64,000 bases of DNA from the NCBI RefSeq assembly GCF_000812465.1, contig NZ_JWMA01000063.1, forward strand, positions 1 to 64,000, given 5' to 3'. Below are positions 62,252 to 64,000 of this stretch, piece by piece; the stretch's first letter is position 1, and each line of letters opens with the position of its first letter. A program made the position numbers and the translations under genes. The DNA is from Cupriavidus sp. IDO. Its GTDB lineage: Bacteria > Pseudomonadota > Gammaproteobacteria > Burkholderiales > Burkholderiaceae. The notes below the pieces were generated by a model. It was not told the origin of the DNA and made no database searches. It saw only the letters and a list, made by a program, of their open reading frames with translations.

Positions 62252-64000
62252 GCCGCCTCTGCGCTGGAAGCCTGCTGGCCGGCGAGCAGCTGCAGGTCTT
62301 CAAGGATCTGCTTCTGCGACATCATGCTGAGGTCGACGACTTCCCGCGCCTGCGCCACGTAATAGGCGAGCTGCTCGTCGCTGCGCGCCATCGACTGGTC
62401 CAGCGCGGCTTCGATGCGCTGCAGCTGGCCCATCAGCTTGTCGTTCGAATCGCTGAACAACTGCACGGCCACGCCGAATGCTTCGCCCAGGCTCGCCACC
62501 TCGACGGCGCTGCCGGTGACCTGCGCGGCGACGACGGCGAGTTTGCCGGTTTCGGACTCGACCTTGTCGGTGAAGCGGGTGCCGACACGGTCCAGCAGAT
62601 CGGCTGTCGTGCCGACCAGCGTGTCGACCGCGGTGCGCTGCTCGGTGGAGGCGTGGTTCACGGCGTCGAGCAGCGTGCCCAGGGTCTCCAGCATGCGGCT
62701 GCGCTCTTCGAGCATCGCATTGTCGCGGGCCATGCCGTCGGTGAGCTTCTGGCGCAGTTCGGCGATGACTTCGGCGGCGGCCCTGGGGGCTTCCGTAGCG
62801 GCTTGCACCAGGCGGGCGACCTCGGCGATCGTGCCGCTGGCCTGCGCCTGCGCCTGGGTCGAGATGTCGTTCGCGGTCTGCGCCAATGTCTCGCAGATCT
62901 CCTGCTGGCGGCTTGCGGTGTGTTCGCTCGCCAGTTCCCATTCCTTGCGCAGCGAGGCGGCCATGGTGCCGAGCGTCTCTGTCCACGCCGCCAGCCGCTG
63001 CTGGTCCCGCGCGGCCAGTTCCGCCTGCAGCGCCGCCGCGGCCTTCGGGGCATCCGCCGCGGCTTGCACGAGCCGGTCGATCTCCGCAATGGTGCGGCTG
63101 GCGTGCGCCTGCGCCTGGCTCGAGGTGTCGCGCGCCGTCCTGGCCAGCGTTTCGCAGATTTCCTGCTGGCGGCTCGCGGTGTGCGCGCTCGCCTGTTCCC
63201 ACTCCTTGCCCAGCGCCTTGGCCATGGCGCCGAGCGCTTCGGTCCATGCCGCCAGCCGCTGCTCGTCGCGCGCTGCCAGTTGGGTCTGAAGGTCGGCATG
63301 CGACTGGCTCACGCTGTGCACCAGCGACGCCGACTGTTGTGTGAAAGCGGTAGTGGCCGTCGCCAAGGCCTGCTGGTTGTCGGCGGCGAGCTTCTCGCTG
63401 GCGCGCTCCTGCCGGGACAGCGCGTCGTTCCACGCTGCCGAAGCGCTGGCCGACGCCGCGTCCAGGCGGGTGGCGACGTTCTCCAGCAATCCGGCCGAGC
63501 GCTGGTCGAACGTCTGAGCGAAGCCGTCGAGGCAGGCGCGCAGGTCGCTGGCGATCGCCTCGCTCGTACGCCGATGTCCTGCCAGTGCCTGGTTCCAGGT
63601 GTCCGCCACGGTAGTCGTGGTGGCCTCGAACCGGGTCGACATGCCTTCCAGCTGCTGCTGCATGGACTGTGTGACGCTGTCACGCAGCGAAGCGGTCTCG
63701 CGCGCAAGGCCCGCCATCGTGGCCTCCACGGCGGGCTGGATCGCCGCGCCGGCGGCGCGGGCGCTGTCGGCGACGCTTTCCCTCAGCGATTGCTCAACGG
63801 CAGACGCCAGGCGGGTGTAAGCGGCTTCGGTCTTGCCGTGGAAGGCGTCCTGGCTGGCGGCGAGCCGCTCGGTCAGGGCCTGGCTCTGCTGCTCCATGGC
63901 CGTCATCATGGCCTGCAGCCGATCGACCAGGGTGGGCATCACATCGGCCTGGCGCTGCAGCAGCCGGAAGGCTTCGTCGCGCTGGTGGCTGCGCGAGTAG
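62248..64000 (-). CDS. DUF802 protein, C-terminal part (start lies outside the window)
   Basis: The frame is open to the window edge, so this is the C-terminal 584 residues of a longer protein. The visible part is almost pure amphipathic helix, rich in Ala, Gln, Glu and Arg, with an internal tandem repeat of 87 residues (two copies) and a weaker one before it (W-N-x-A-L units about 55 residues apart). It ends with VVDLSMMSQKQILEDLQLL. Proteins of this type carry, as I recall, an N-terminal MotA/TolQ/ExbB-like membrane unit; that part is not in the window. Coupled to the MotB-like gene by ATGA. Convergent with the cupredoxin gene downstream. Confidence 0.85.
   Translation of the reverse strand, partial: YSRSHQRDEAFRLLQRQADVMPTLVDRLQAMMTAMEQQSQALTERLAASQDAFHGKTEAAYTRLASAVEQSLRESVADSARAAGAAIQPAVEATMAGLARETASLRDSVTQSMQQQLEGMSTRFEATTTTVADTWNQALAGHRRTSEAIASDLRACLDGFAQTFDQRSAGLLENVATRLDAASASASAAWNDALSRQERASEKLAADNQQALATATTAFTQQSASLVHSVSQSHADLQTQLAARDEQRLAAWTEALGAMAKALGKEWEQASAHTASRQQEICETLARTARDTSSQAQAHASRTIAEIDRLVQAAADAPKAAAALQAELAARDQQRLAAWTETLGTMAASLRKEWELASEHTASRQQEICETLAQTANDISTQAQAQASGTIAEVARLVQAATEAPRAAAEVIAELRQKLTDGMARDNAMLEERSRMLETLGTLLDAVNHASTEQRTAVDTLVGTTADLLDRVGTRFTDKVESETGKLAVVAAQVTGSAVEVASLGEAFGVAVQLFSDSNDKLMGQLQRIEAALDQSMARSDEQLAYYVAQAREVVDLSMMSQKQILEDLQLLAGQQASSAEAA
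62758..63018 (-). repeat. 261-bp coding repeat in DUF802, unit 2
   Basis: Second of two in-frame 87-residue units, beginning LAARDQQRLAAWTE and containing HTASRQQEICETLA and TIAEVARLVQAA. High similarity to unit 1 suggests a recent duplication of the tail. Confidence 0.85.
63019..63279 (-). repeat. 261-bp coding repeat in DUF802, unit 1
   Basis: First of the two 87-residue units, beginning LAARDEQRLAAWTE and containing HTASRQQEICETLA and TIAEIDRLVQAA. It adjoins unit 2 directly. Confidence 0.85.

Overview
The window looks like chromosomal DNA of a high-GC betaproteobacterium of the Burkholderiaceae, most likely Cupriavidus or a close relative. This is inferred from protein families I recognise: two tripartite tricarboxylate transporter (Bug/Tct) binding proteins, PPK1, a CusRS/IrlRS-type sensor pair, the DUF485-ActP pair, a DUF802/OmpA/DUF2894 operon, strong GC bias and many GTG starts. 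There are no rRNA or tRNA genes, phage genes, complete insertion sequences or CRISPR arrays that I can see. Most of it is accessory metabolism, transport and regulation, as on a secondary replicon.

Layout. 1-1147: two GNAT acetyltransferases. 1199-6450 (minus): a tight six-gene respiratory operon encoding a ba3-like (b(o/a)3-type) oxidase with a one-helix small subunit and three multihaem cytochromes c. 6804-10760 (minus): CBS protein, GntP permease and acyl-CoA transferase, probably a short-chain acid uptake and activation unit. 10817-13195 (minus): EF-P-like paralogue, branched-chain aminotransferase and an orphan XRE protein. 13550-20430: class A penicillin-binding protein, alpha/beta hydrolase, ferredoxin-NADP reductase, methyltransferase, a cytosolic trypsin-like PDZ protein and a LuxR-type regulator with a degenerate receiver. 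20459-22976: accessory patch with two paralogous small unknown proteins, small ORFs, a GNAT and a short relic of an RND pump gene. 23142-25439: two-component system and a small secreted protein. 25624-29955: DUF1275 membrane protein, GlxA-type regulator divergent from an SDR, coiled-coil protein and LysR regulator.

30087-34313: DUF3311, sodium:solute symporter, amidohydrolase and overlapping CobW GTPase, divergent from the LysR gene. 34489-39992: diguanylate cyclase, small proteins and PPK1. 40182-47348: FCD-type GntR regulator divergent from a fused GlcD-GlcF-like dehydrogenase and a complete TctCBA transporter, suggesting uptake and oxidation of a 2-hydroxy acid. 47835-50704: a cellulose-synthase-like glycosyltransferase with PilZ domain plus a BcsS-like barrel protein. 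50768-54331: GNAT, LuxR regulator and a lipoprotein gene with a textbook terminator, followed by a large inverted intergenic repeat. 55360-57323: DUF485 and ActP. 57419-60817: orphan ParA, orphan Bug protein, DUF4142 protein and a cupredoxin.

60919-64000 (minus, running off the window): DUF802, MotB/OmpA-like and DUF2894 genes, overlapping end to end. The middle protein has one membrane helix with an Asp where MotB and ZorB carry their proton-binding Asp, followed by a peptidoglycan-binding OmpA domain. The first protein has a very long repeated coiled-coil tail. I consider this the best candidate for an undescribed system: a proton-driven, MotAB/ZorAB-like machine without known effector genes.
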